The notes beneath the pieces were generated by a model. The model saw nothing but the letters and a program-made list of their open reading frames with translations, ran no database searches and was not told the origin of the DNA. This document shows, in pieces, positions 1 to 5,726 of a stretch of DNA of 8,114 bases. The stretch is taken from assembly GCA_041744755.1 (NCBI GenBank), contig JBGTKC010000175.1, forward strand, positions 1 through 8,114. The letters run 5' to 3'. The translations under genes and the position numbers were made by a program. Positions within the stretch are counted from its first letter, which is position 1, and every line of letters begins with the position of its first letter. This stretch comes from CALDTK01 sp041744755. GTDB taxonomy: Bacteria; Bacteroidota; Bacteroidia; Chitinophagales; Saprospiraceae.

Positions 1-215
1 CCGGCGATACGGTGGCGCTGTATGCGCCCGCTAGCGGCCCACGCGTCGAGGGTGGTGAGCGACACGCTCAGCACGTCGGCGGCTTCGCGTCGGGTTAGGT
101 ACTCGGGGGCGGGGGCGCGTTGCTGTGCCAGTAGCGTCTCTATGCGCTGTAGTTGGCACTCCAGGGGCGCTATCGCGGCCCGTAGTTCGTCGGGGGTGAA
201 TGCGGTAATCGGCAT
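1..215 (-). CDS. Helix-turn-helix (excisionase/MerR-like) DNA-binding protein, partial at the window edge
   Basis: The first 71 residues are visible; the C-terminus lies left of the window. Residues about 8-32 are a Leu/Gln/Arg-rich helical stretch that may be coiled. Residues 39-71 read YLTRREAADVLSVSLTTLDAW followed by a wing-like ASGRIQRHRIA, a good match to the HTH_17/excisionase-type winged helix found in small proteins beside Bacteroidota integrases. Such proteins bind element DNA as recombination directionality factors or as repressors. The ATG at 215 has no clear Shine-Dalgarno sequence, which is common in this phylum. The frame is the same as that of the 330-residue gene upstream, with one TAG (288-290) between them. 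The role as an excisionase is inferred from family and context; a plain element regulator is equally possible. Confidence 0.75.
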   Translation of the reverse strand, partial: MPITAFTPDELRAAIAPLECQLQRIETLLAQQRAPAPEYLTRREAADVLSVSLTTLDAWAASGRIQRHRIA

Positions 216-255
216 GGTACGTGTGTTGGGTTCGGCGGCAAACTTGTGCGCTTCG

Positions 256-286
256 GCCCCTGTACAGCCCCTGTACAGCCCGTACA
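256..286. repeat. 11-bp tandem repeats (GCCCCTGTACA) upstream of the HTH gene
   Basis: Two exact copies of GCCCCTGTACA (256-266 and 267-277) are followed by a shortened copy GCCCGTACA (278-286). Each full copy contains the palindrome TGTACA. The 11-bp period puts the copies on the same face of the helix. They lie between the stop of the 330-residue gene and the start of the HTH gene, a natural place for an operator or excisionase-binding array. Binding is inferred, not shown. Confidence 0.6.
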
Positions 287-287
287 A

Positions 288-1280
288 CTACCCTATACAA
301 TCACTAAGCCCTACGTCTAGCAAAGCTTTAGCCTCGGCGGTGACGCGCTCTCCGGCGTCGGGTTTAATGTCGCGTAGCGGGTTGCTAAGTAGCTTTCTCA
401 AATACTCGGCTGTAGCTGTTGAGCCCCCCGCCGGCCCATCCGCATTGAGGCCGGCGGCGAGTGCTTTAGCCAGCTTCACGTTTGATAACCCCCCACCTCC
501 AAAGGTTGCGTCGGCGTTGACTATGCGCGCGACATATGCGGCTACTCGAGCGCGGTGGTGTCCGGAGTAGTCGGCAATTAGTCGGAGCACGCGCGCCACT
601 ACCTCGGGGCTGTCCGTCTCCGGGGTGGCCTTACGCTTAGCGGGAGGCGCGCTATCCATAGGGCGCCCATCTGTGTCGCTCAGTAAGGCTACCAGCGCGT
701 CATCGCTTACGTCCTGTAAGTAGTACCGTAGAAACTCACGAATAGCCGATACTGCTACCTCAGATAATGAGTAGGGGAGTACGCGGTACGCTTCGTCAAT
801 CGTAGCCCCGTAATACATCTCTAGCCTGTCGATAAACGCATCAGCCGAACGTCGTTCAAGTATTACCGGGCCACTAGGTTCTGCGGTGTCGTCGAAAAAT
901 GAGCCGCTAACATGCTTGCGATTGTAGGCCTGTAAGGTGGCAAATACCTCTAGTACTAATAAGCTCACGTGAGACGCCCACGGCTCTAAATACGGCGTGC
1001 CTTTTAGCATCTCCAGTTCACGACTTATGCTCCCCGCTTCGTCCCTGCCTATAGAGCCGGAGACGCCTTCATACATTATCCAGGGTTCGAGTTCGTCAAC
1101 GGTAGGCTCTAATGCCAGCGTGAACATGTATACGGCCACGTACCCTAGTATCGGCTCCAGTATCGGAGGCCCCCAGCGGTAGGCGTCGAGGTTTGCGACG
1201 TAGTACTCTATCCACGTCCAGTACTCCTCTTTATCCGTCGGCGGTAGCAGGGCGGGGTTTAGGTTTAGGGCGCTAATCAT
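288..1280 (-). CDS. Unrecognised 330-aa integrase-coupled protein
   Basis: I do not recognise this as a named family. Its ATG overlaps the TGA of the integrase (ATGA, 1277-1280), with a purine-rich GGGGGAG a few bases upstream, so translational coupling is likely. The N-terminal 120 residues are rich in Trp, Tyr and Leu (about 20-70 and 95-120) and predicted helical, with no clear membrane span or signal peptide. Residues about 200-225 form a polar linker (SDTDGRPMDSAPPAKRK). The C-terminal part (about 227-320, with LSNVKLAKALAAGLN and TAEYLRKLLSNP) resembles, by eye only, a C-terminal helical segment common in hypothetical proteins of Bacteroidota mobile elements, including RteC-like ones. 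A regulatory or accessory role in integration or excision is inferred from position alone. Codon use is poorer in GC than in the chromosomal genes. Confidence 0.8.
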   Translation of the reverse strand: MISALNLNPALLPPTDKEEYWTWIEYYVANLDAYRWGPPILEPILGYVAVYMFTLALEPTVDELEPWIMYEGVSGSIGRDEAGSISRELEMLKGTPYLEPWASHVSLLVLEVFATLQAYNRKHVSGSFFDDTAEPSGPVILERRSADAFIDRLEMYYGATIDEAYRVLPYSLSEVAVSAIREFLRYYLQDVSDDALVALLSDTDGRPMDSAPPAKRKATPETDSPEVVARVLRLIADYSGHHRARVAAYVARIVNADATFGGGGLSNVKLAKALAAGLNADGPAGGSTATAEYLRKLLSNPLRDIKPDAGERVTAEAKALLDVGLSDCIG

Positions 1281-2554
1281 TGCTCCCCCTTATGCGGCTC
1301 GGCTGCGGCTCCCATCCGTTGCCACGCTGCGTTACCGGCCAGGCGGACGGCGTGCGCCCGCTGGGTAGTCTTTAGGTAGCTCAGGGTTTGGGTAATCGTA
1401 GCGTGTCCGACTACGGCCTGTATCGTTTCTATCGGCACCCCCACCTCGGAGGCGAGCGTTACGAAAGTCCGGCGCGCGGTGTGGGAGCTCACGCATTCGT
1501 ACAGCGGGAGGCGTTGCACCTCTACGGCGTCCCCGACGCTCACGCGGCGCTCTACGTCATCCGTGAGGCCGGCGAGCTTGCAGGCGGTTTTGAGGTGGCG
1601 ATTGAACGGCTGTGCCTTTAGCGTCTTCGGCACCGTGCCCCCGTACTTGTCCAAAAGCTCCAGGGCGACGGCGGCTATCGGGACGATTACCGTCTTACCG
1701 GTTTTGGGTTGCGCCACCGTGAACGCTTGTATCGTGCTGCCGTCCTCCAGCTGTAGCGGTACGCGGTTGCTCGGGTTGAGGCGCGGGTACTCGGAGCGCC
1801 TTAGCCCCGTGTAGCAGGCTATCAAAAACATGTCCCGTATGCGCTCCAGGCCTGGGCGGGCGGCGAAGTCGGCGGCGCGTAGGGTGTCGAGGTGCCCGGC
1901 GCTTAGGGCTATTTTGTCGGTGGTGGCCCTCGGGCGCGTGAAGCCCCGCCCCGAGTACGCGCCGTTGGTGTGCTCCCCGGCCTCCTGTGCGGCGCGTAGC
2001 CACACTTTTAGGCATTTGATGTGTCCGCCTGCGGTGTTGGCCGATAGCGGCTTAGGGAGCCCGTACATGTGCGTGAGCCAGCGCTTACGCCACTCGGGGG
2101 TAACGTCGGCCCACGTAAAGCCAGGCGCGAAAGCCTTTAGCTTGTTGAACGCCTGCCGGTGGCTAGCCTTCGTTCCTTTACTGTACTCGGGGTTCGTGCC
2201 GAAATAGTCGGCTATCCACTCCAGGGGTGACGCCTTCGCGGTGTCGGCGGCGCTAGCGCGGTTGGTGAGGGTGTCGAGGTAGACGCGGGCGTCGTCCACC
2301 CCCACGTCCACCCCCTCAGCTAATTTGAGGGAGTACCAGGCGGGGAGGGAGCCGGCCCACTTGTCGAGCGCGGTTCTGACGGCCTTTGCTTCTTCGCCCT
2401 TGCCCGTGTGCGGGCGCTGCCGTTTGGCGTCCCACAGCTTAGGCTTAAGCGTGAGGGGGAGGCGGTAGCGAAGCCGTCCGCCGGGTAGGTGACAGTCGAG
2501 CCGTATGTGCGTGCGCTCGGCTTCGGGCTTGAGCAAGTAGTACCGGACGTTCAT
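1277..2554 (-). CDS. int: Tyrosine-type site-specific integrase
   Basis: A 425-residue phage-type integrase, a normal full length. It catalyses strand exchange between the element's attachment site and the host site through a covalent 3'-phosphotyrosine. Residues 1-65 form an arm-type DNA-binding domain of the Bacteroidota kind (a beta strand stretch followed by LKPKLWDAKRQRP). Residues about 110-195 are the core-binding SAM-like helical domain. The catalytic domain follows, with CYTGLRRSE (Arg252), the beta-hairpin lysine in QPKTGK (probably Lys284), HTARRTF (His358 and Arg361), VVGH (His384) and the nucleophile Tyr393 in TLSYLK. All six catalytic positions are present, so the enzyme should be active. 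There is no Shine-Dalgarno sequence at the start, but a TAACTTTG element lies 24 bases upstream. Its 5' end points at the tRNA, and its stop overlaps the next gene. Confidence 0.95.
   Translation of the reverse strand: MNVRYYLLKPEAERTHIRLDCHLPGGRLRYRLPLTLKPKLWDAKRQRPHTGKGEEAKAVRTALDKWAGSLPAWYSLKLAEGVDVGVDDARVYLDTLTNRASAADTAKASPLEWIADYFGTNPEYSKGTKASHRQAFNKLKAFAPGFTWADVTPEWRKRWLTHMYGLPKPLSANTAGGHIKCLKVWLRAAQEAGEHTNGAYSGRGFTRPRATTDKIALSAGHLDTLRAADFAARPGLERIRDMFLIACYTGLRRSEYPRLNPSNRVPLQLEDGSTIQAFTVAQPKTGKTVIVPIAAVALELLDKYGGTVPKTLKAQPFNRHLKTACKLAGLTDDVERRVSVGDAVEVQRLPLYECVSSHTARRTFVTLASEVGVPIETIQAVVGHATITQTLSYLKTTQRAHAVRLAGNAAWQRMGAAAEPHKGEQ
2293..2315 (-). repeat. Integrase-internal copy of the GGTGGACG double motif
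   Basis: Read on the minus strand this is GGGGGTGGACGTG followed by GGGGTGGACG. It encodes the GVDVGVDD stretch (residues 81-88) of the integrase. It is nearly the same as the pair at 2595-2617 but in inverted orientation: 13 bases are identical and the second half differs by a one-base length change. It may be a second arm-type integrase site or chance from coding a repeated peptide. Confidence 0.4.
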
Positions 2555-2578
2555 AGCGCGGGGGTTGTGTGTGCGCTA

Positions 2579-2586
2579 CAAAGTTA
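2579..2586 (-). promoter_or_regulatory. Bacteroidota -7 element for the integrase
   Basis: The minus strand reads TAACTTTG, an exact match to the TAnnTTTG -7 consensus of Bacteroidota housekeeping promoters. It lies 24 bases before the integrase ATG, giving a short leader. No good TTTG -33 element is found at the usual distance. A run of nine G and the GGTGGACGT repeats occupy that place instead, so the promoter may be weak, controlled, or dependent on an activator. Confidence 0.5.
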
Positions 2587-2590
2587 CTAC

Positions 2591-2599
2591 GGGGGGGGG
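2591..2599. repeat. Nine-G homopolymer in the integrase promoter spacer
   Basis: Nine consecutive G on the plus strand sit 5-13 bases upstream of the putative -7 element of the integrase. Homopolymers of this length are prone to slippage, and a length change here would alter promoter spacing. Confidence 0.6.
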
Positions 2600-2617
2600 T
2601 GGACGTGAGGTGGACGT
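2595..2617 (+). repeat. Direct repeats of GGTGGACGT upstream of the integrase; candidate arm-type sites or operator
   Basis: GGTGGACGT occurs at 2598-2606 and again at 2609-2617, an 11-bp period. The pair lies between the tRNA attachment region and the integrase promoter. Arm-type integrase sites are typically short direct repeats in this position, and the integrase has an arm-binding domain. The same pair occurs inverted inside the integrase gene (2293-2315). Function is inferred. Confidence 0.45.
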
Positions 2618-2730
2618 ATCCACATGTTTAGCCACTTCGGGCCGTTTTGGCCTATATGGGGCTAAGCGCCTGTATTTGCTGGGGTTTCGGCTAGATTGAG
2701 GGGGCGCGACATTCGCTTAAAAACCCCCAA

Positions 2731-2760
2731 AAGTGGCCCCTGTTGGATTTGAACCAACGA
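2731..2760. other. Predicted attachment site at the tRNA 3' end
   Basis: The 3' half of the tRNA (T arm and acceptor strand) is the usual crossover region for tRNA-integrating tyrosine recombinases, and the integrase reads away from it. The tRNA is intact, as expected when the element carries a copy of the tRNA tail. No second copy of this segment is seen in bases 1-2730, so the other attachment site must lie further left. The exact crossover bases cannot be fixed from one end. Confidence 0.45.
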
Positions 2761-2806
2761 CCGACCGGTTATGAGCCGGGCGCTCTAACCGCTGAGCTAA
2801 GGGGCC
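2734..2806 (-). tRNA. tRNA with CAU anticodon, most likely tRNA-Ile2 (tRNA-Met less likely)
   Basis: The minus strand folds into a complete 73-nt cloverleaf. The acceptor stem GGCCCCT/AGGGGCC is perfect, with discriminator A. The D arm (GCTC/GAGC), anticodon loop CTCATAA and T arm (GTTGG TTCAAAT CCAAC) are all in place. Pair 27-43 of the anticodon stem is a C-U mismatch. CCA is not encoded. The acceptor stem is the same as in E. coli tRNA-Ile2 (ileX) as I recall it, including C4-G69 and C5-G68, which the lysidine synthetase TilS reads. Elongator tRNA-Met has different pairs there. In tRNA-Ile2 the wobble C is changed to lysidine so that AUA is read. The 3' end faces the integrase, so this gene is the likely integration target. 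Confidence 0.9.
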
Positions 2807-2826
2807 GTCGAAAAGTGGCGTCCGCA

Positions 2827-2834
2827 GAAAGCTA
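2827..2834 (-). promoter_or_regulatory. Possible -7 element for the tRNA
   Basis: The minus strand reads TAGCTTTC, close to TAnnTTTG, 20 bases before the mature tRNA 5' end. No convincing -33 element is seen at the expected spacing. Confidence 0.35.
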
Positions 2835-2855
2835 ACCGGACGAGTGGGCGCGCGG

Positions 2856-2886
2856 TTGAAACACCGCCCCGCCCGCGCCACCTTTG
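2856..2886 (+). promoter_or_regulatory. Possible promoter for the HAD-recX pair
   Basis: TTG at 2856-2858 (-33-like) is followed after 20 bases by CACCTTTG at 2879-2886 (-7-like, matching the TTTG half). The HAD start codon is 19 bases further on. The tRNA is divergent, so this short gap must hold promoters for both directions. Confidence 0.35.
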
Positions 2887-2905
2887 CGCGCCGCAAACTT
2901 ACGCC

Positions 2906-3571
2906 ATGTCCGACGCCTACGCCAACCTCCCGACCATCGATCCGCAGCGCGTCAAAGCGATCGTCTTCGACCTCGGCAACGTACTGCTCGCCCTCGACAA
3001 CGAACTGTACGGGCAGGGGTGGCCCGCGACCATCGGCGATGACCACGAGGGATTCGAGGCCTGGATCGCGGGGGAGGGACTGTGGTACGCCTTCGAGACC
3101 GGCGCGATCGGTACCGACGGTTTCACAGCGCGACTCAGCGAGCGTCTGGGGCTTTCGCCAAAACAGGTGCTGGACTACTGGAACTCCCTGCTGCTGGGCT
3201 TCCTGCCCGGCGTGGCCGAGGGATTGGCGGTTTTGCGGAAACGCTACCCCCTGTACGTGCTCAGCAACACCAACGCCGCGCACGTCGACTGGGTCCGCGC
3301 ACACGCGGCTGCGCAGGGCATGGGCGACTTCGAGACGGGTGTCTTCACGGAGATCTTCTACTCCTACGAGATGGGCGCCGTCAAGCCGGAGGCCAGCATC
3401 TACGAGCAGGCGCAGGCGCGGATTGGGCTGCCGGCCGACCAACTGCTCTTCGTCGACGATCGGGAGGAGAACGTCGCCGCGGCGCAGGCACAGGGCTGGC
3501 AGGCGGTGCTGCTACCGGTCGGTGAGGACGTGTTTCAGGTCTTGGATATGCTCGGCGTCGGCGCCAACTAG
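2906..3571 (+). CDS. HAD-superfamily phosphatase, YihX-like
   Basis: A 221-residue haloacid-dehalogenase-type hydrolase, presumably a cytoplasmic phosphatase acting on a small phosphorylated metabolite. Motif I is VFDLGNVLL with nucleophile Asp22; Gly24-Asn25 replace the usual Asp-Gly, as in YihX-type members (E. coli YihX removes phosphate from glucose-1-phosphate). The four-helix cap spans about residues 28-100. Motif II is LSNTN (Ser120), motif III is the lysine in GAVKPEASIY (Lys160), and motif IV is FVDDREEN (Asp184, Asp185), the Mg2+ site. All catalytic parts are present and the length is normal. The substrate cannot be told from sequence. RecX follows after 26 bases on the same strand, so the two probably share a transcript. 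Confidence 0.88.
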   Translation: MSDAYANLPTIDPQRVKAIVFDLGNVLLALDNELYGQGWPATIGDDHEGFEAWIAGEGLWYAFETGAIGTDGFTARLSERLGLSPKQVLDYWNSLLLGFLPGVAEGLAVLRKRYPLYVLSNTNAAHVDWVRAHAAAQGMGDFETGVFTEIFYSYEMGAVKPEASIYEQAQARIGLPADQLLFVDDREENVAAAQAQGWQAVLLPVGEDVFQVLDMLGVGAN

Positions 3572-3597
3572 GCCGGCGGCCGGTGCGTTGAGTCGGC

Positions 3598-4104
3598 ATG
3601 GCCTGGCAGAAATCCCTCCGTACCCAGCGCGCCACGCCTGCCGAGGCCCTCAAGAAGGCCGAGCGCTACTGCGCCTACCAAGATCGGTGCCACCAGGAGG
3701 TGCGCCGCAAGCTCTACGACCTCGGCCTCTACCGCGACGACGTCGAGCAGGCGATGGCGACGCTGGTGGAGACGCAGTTCCTCGACGAGGAGCGCTTCGC
3801 GCGCAGCTTCGCGCGCGGCAAATTCAGGATCAAGGGCTGGGGCCGCGTCCGCATCACGCGGGAGCTAAAGCAGCGGCAGGTGAGCGCGTACTGTATCCGC
3901 GCGGGCCTGAGCGAGATCGATGAGGCGGCTTACGCCAAAACCCTGGACGCGTTGATGACGAAGTATGCGGAGCGCAAAGGCGGGGGGCTGGATGATTTTG
4001 CGCTGCGGGGAAAGCTGTACGATTGGGGGCAGCGCAAAGGGTATGAGTGGGAGGCAATACAGGGCGCTGCGCTACGCGCGCTGAATGGGCGGCCTTCGGC
4101 CTAG
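3598..4104 (+). CDS. recX: Regulatory protein RecX
   Basis: A 168-residue RecX-family protein. RecX binds RecA filaments and limits their growth, so tuning homologous recombination and the SOS response in the cytoplasm. The fold is three repeated three-helix units. The first is about residues 16-57 (ALKKAERYCAYQDRC...VRRKLYDLGL). The second carries the family signature FLDEERFARSFARGKFRIKG followed by WGRVRITREL (61-90). The third is about 108-162 (YAKTLDALMTKYAE...LYDWGQRKGYEW). Length is typical. No recA or lexA is seen nearby; the partner gene is the HAD phosphatase upstream. The stop codon lies within the hairpin-rich convergent gap. Confidence 0.9.
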   Translation: MAWQKSLRTQRATPAEALKKAERYCAYQDRCHQEVRRKLYDLGLYRDDVEQAMATLVETQFLDEERFARSFARGKFRIKGWGRVRITRELKQRQVSAYCIRAGLSEIDEAAYAKTLDALMTKYAERKGGGLDDFALRGKLYDWGQRKGYEWEAIQGAALRALNGRPSA

Positions 4105-4140
4105 GTAGGCGGCATCGCCTAGACGGGCGCTTCGCTAGAT
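4087..4140. repeat. Three degenerate hairpin units between recX and the propeller gene, possible bidirectional terminator
   Basis: Three successive related units run GGGCGGCCTTCGGCCTAG (4087-4104), GGCGGCATCGCCTAGA (4108-4123) and GGGCGCTTCGCTAGA (4125-4139). Each has a small stem: GGCC-TTC-GGCC at 4091-4101, TAGGCG-GCAT-CGCCTA at 4106-4121 and a weak GCG-CTT-CGC at 4127-4135. The recX stop lies in the first unit. There is no T tract. The convergent genes on each side make a role in transcript ending plausible, but it could also be a remnant of an intergenic repeat family. Confidence 0.5.
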
Positions 4141-4202
4141 GGACCGTGCTATCGTGCCGTCCAGCCGTGCTGATTGTCGGTCTTTGGCTGTGTTGGATGT
4201 AG

Positions 4203-5237
4203 TCAATCCAGCGGTACGAAAGCCACGCCGCTCTGCGAGGTCATCGGAACGACGAGTTGATTCTTGGTAGGATCGTAGCACATCGAGGCGGCGCCCGGGA
4301 TGCCGCTGGCGATCAGTTCGGCGGGCTGGCCGGGGCGGATGCGACTGATGCCTCCTTCGCGGACGCTGCTCACGTACTTCGTCCCGTCCGCCGCGATCAC
4401 GATGCCGTCGCTCCCGGTCTGGATGGCCTGCTCGGTGCGGACGGTTTTGCCGGAAGGCGAAAGCGTCAAGACGGCCGTGTTGCCCATGTTGACCACTACC
4501 AGGTTGCCGTCGTGATCGATGGCGATGCCGTTGGGCTGAAACAGGGGCGCTCCTTTGAGGATTCGCTGCACTTCGCCGGTGGGAGAGATCTTGATCACCT
4601 GCCAGGAGTTCGGATCGGCCTCCGGTCCGAAGTCACCGGTCTGGGTCGCGTACATCGTCCCGCTAGCATCCACGGCGAGGTCGTTGATCCACGGCGAGCC
4701 CTCGACGCGGAAGTCACCGGCCGGTGCGCCCGTACGAATGTCGAAGCGCCGCACCACCGACACCCGCGGATCGTCCGGCCCCGTGCCGCCGTCGGCATCG
4801 GCGACGTACAGCATGCCGTTCGCGATCTCACTGCCGAACGGGTCGTTGAGCTGTAGCGGCGGGGTGAGCGCAAGCCGGTCGGCCGCGCCTTGCGAACCGA
4901 TCCAGCGCACGGTGTGGAGGGCGCCATCCGGGCGGATCATCGAGACCCAGGCGTCGTTGGCCTGCATCTGCTGCGGGTTGCCGCGATTGAGGAGCATGAT
5001 CAGCTGGCGCGTAGTGTCGAAGACGCAGCTCTCCGCCGCGACGATACCGCCGTAGACGCTCACGTTAGTCGAGATCGATTCGAAGGCGCCCGCGGCGTTG
5101 GTGTTGCCGAGGGGCTGACCGACGGGGTAGGGGTTTTGGGCTTGCGCCAAAACTTGGTTGCCGAGGAGAAGGAAGAGACAGAAGCGGCAGGCCGCGGTGA
5201 GGTGGCGGGCGCGACCGGTAGTAGGGGGAAGAAGCAT
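4203..5237 (-). CDS. Secreted SMP-30/gluconolactonase-type beta-propeller protein
   Basis: I choose the ATG at 5237 (344 residues), because it opens a signal peptide. A longer frame to a GTG at 5384 adds 49 low-complexity residues. The signal peptide has Arg in the n-region, a core near CRFCLFLLLG and a cleavage site near VLAQA (about 29-33), so export to the periplasm or beyond is likely. The mature protein is a six-bladed propeller of SMP-30/NHL type. Candidate metal ligands line up with SMP-30: Glu69 in ESCVFD, Asn185 in INDLAVD, Asn236 in QPNGIAID and Asp277 in GSDGIVI. These residues suggest a divalent-metal lactonase or hydrolase, but many relatives have no known substrate. It follows the ArsR gene on the same strand after 147 bases and converges on recX. 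Confidence 0.8.
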   Translation of the reverse strand: MLLPPTTGRARHLTAACRFCLFLLLGNQVLAQAQNPYPVGQPLGNTNAAGAFESISTNVSVYGGIVAAESCVFDTTRQLIMLLNRGNPQQMQANDAWVSMIRPDGALHTVRWIGSQGAADRLALTPPLQLNDPFGSEIANGMLYVADADGGTGPDDPRVSVVRRFDIRTGAPAGDFRVEGSPWINDLAVDASGTMYATQTGDFGPEADPNSWQVIKISPTGEVQRILKGAPLFQPNGIAIDHDGNLVVVNMGNTAVLTLSPSGKTVRTEQAIQTGSDGIVIAADGTKYVSSVREGGISRIRPGQPAELIASGIPGAASMCYDPTKNQLVVPMTSQSGVAFVPLD

Positions 5238-5242
5238 AGGAG

Positions 5243-5250
5243 TAAAGTTA
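5243..5250 (-). promoter_or_regulatory. Possible -7 element immediately before the propeller gene
   Basis: The minus strand reads TAACTTTA, near TAnnTTTG, only 5 bases before the ATG at 5237. If used, the transcript would be leaderless or nearly so. The core is the same as the TAACTTTG before the integrase. It may be chance. Confidence 0.25.
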
Positions 5251-5307
5251 GCGTGTGCTAGCTTAGGCGAAGGTAGTTGTAGTGGGCGGAGTGAAGGGGG
5301 CGCGGTT

Positions 5308-5327
5308 GGGTTCGGGGGCGCGAACCC
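5308..5327 (-). terminator. Hairpin between the ArsR and propeller genes
   Basis: A 7-bp perfect stem (GGGTTCG at 5308-5314 with CGAACCC at 5321-5327) and a 6-base loop lie 57 bases after the ArsR stop on the minus strand. No T tract follows, so it may be an attenuator or a weak terminator rather than a full stop. Confidence 0.3.
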
Positions 5328-5384
5328 CGGGTACGGTAGCGCGGCTCGTCGCACAATCCGTTCAGCGAGCACCGCGAGCGCCAC

Positions 5385-5708
5385 TCAGATCCCTACCATA
5401 CCCTCCCCCCAGAGCTTCTTCATCCGCGCCCAACCGACCGCCCGGAACACCACCGTCCGCTCCACGGGACTCTCGCCCGTGTCCCGGTTGCGGGTTTTGC
5501 GGAAACGCACCAAACCAGCCTCCTCGAGCAGGCCCAAATGGTAGTTCAGCTTGAGGTTAGAGATCTGCAGCTGGTCGGCGAGCGGCGTGAAGTCGGTCGG
5601 ACCCTGTGTCTGCAAGACTTGTAGTAGGCGGCGGCGCGTCGGACTATCGAGCGCCTGCAGCGCAGCGGCTGGACGGAAGGCCTCCGGCCGCGTGGGCAGT
5701 GAGTGCAT
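5385..5708 (-). CDS. ArsR-type winged-helix transcriptional regulator
   Basis: A 107-residue single-domain DNA-binding protein. I choose the ATG at 5708. A TTG 21 bases upstream is part of a TATATTTG promoter element and so is unlikely to be the start. Residues 14-35 (AALQALDSPTRRRLLQVLQ) are the opening helices typical of ArsR. Residues 41-68 hold the helix-turn-helix (LADQLQIS, then LNYHLGLLEEAGLV), and 69-90 form the wing (RKTRNRDTGESPVERTVVF). The ELCVCDL metal site of classical ArsR/SmtB is missing, so the signal is probably not a metal bound there. It precedes the propeller gene and is divergent from the SDR. Palindromes in the divergent gap suggest autoregulation. Confidence 0.85.
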   Translation of the reverse strand: MHSLPTRPEAFRPAAALQALDSPTRRRLLQVLQTQGPTDFTPLADQLQISNLKLNYHLGLLEEAGLVRFRKTRNRDTGESPVERTVVFRAVGWARMKKLWGEGMVGI

Positions 5709-5726
5709 AGTGTTTCGATTCTCCCA

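Larger units (their letters stand above)
1..2733. mobile_element. End of a tRNA-integrated genomic island or integrative element
   Basis: A complete tyrosine integrase lies with its 5' end 180 bases from the 3' end of a tRNA gene, the classic layout of an element integrated into a tRNA. The 3 genes seen here all read away from the tRNA. Base use differs from the flank: GATC is absent by eye, and CTAG plus TA-rich codons (GTA, CTA, TAC) are common. The right boundary is inferred to be at or just inside the tRNA 3' end. The left boundary, the second attachment site and any cargo are outside the window, so I cannot tell a phage satellite from an ICE or a defective island. Confidence 0.75.

Noticed and set aside
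256..286. CRISPR array
   Set aside because: The repeats are 11 bp with no spacers, so this is a short tandem array, not CRISPR.
31..300. Open 89-residue minus-strand frame over the HTH gene start
   Set aside because: It is Arg/Thr/His-rich with no recognisable domain, and it overlaps the HTH frame, which has a clear family match.
2717..3442. Open 241-residue minus-strand frame across the tRNA and HAD gene
   Set aside because: It runs through the tRNA and is antisense to a well-supported HAD protein; its composition is that of a high-GC shadow.
5238..5384. N-terminal extension of the propeller protein to a GTG at 5384
   Set aside because: The 49 extra residues are Pro/Ala/Leu-rich filler and would bury the signal peptide that begins at the ATG at 5237.
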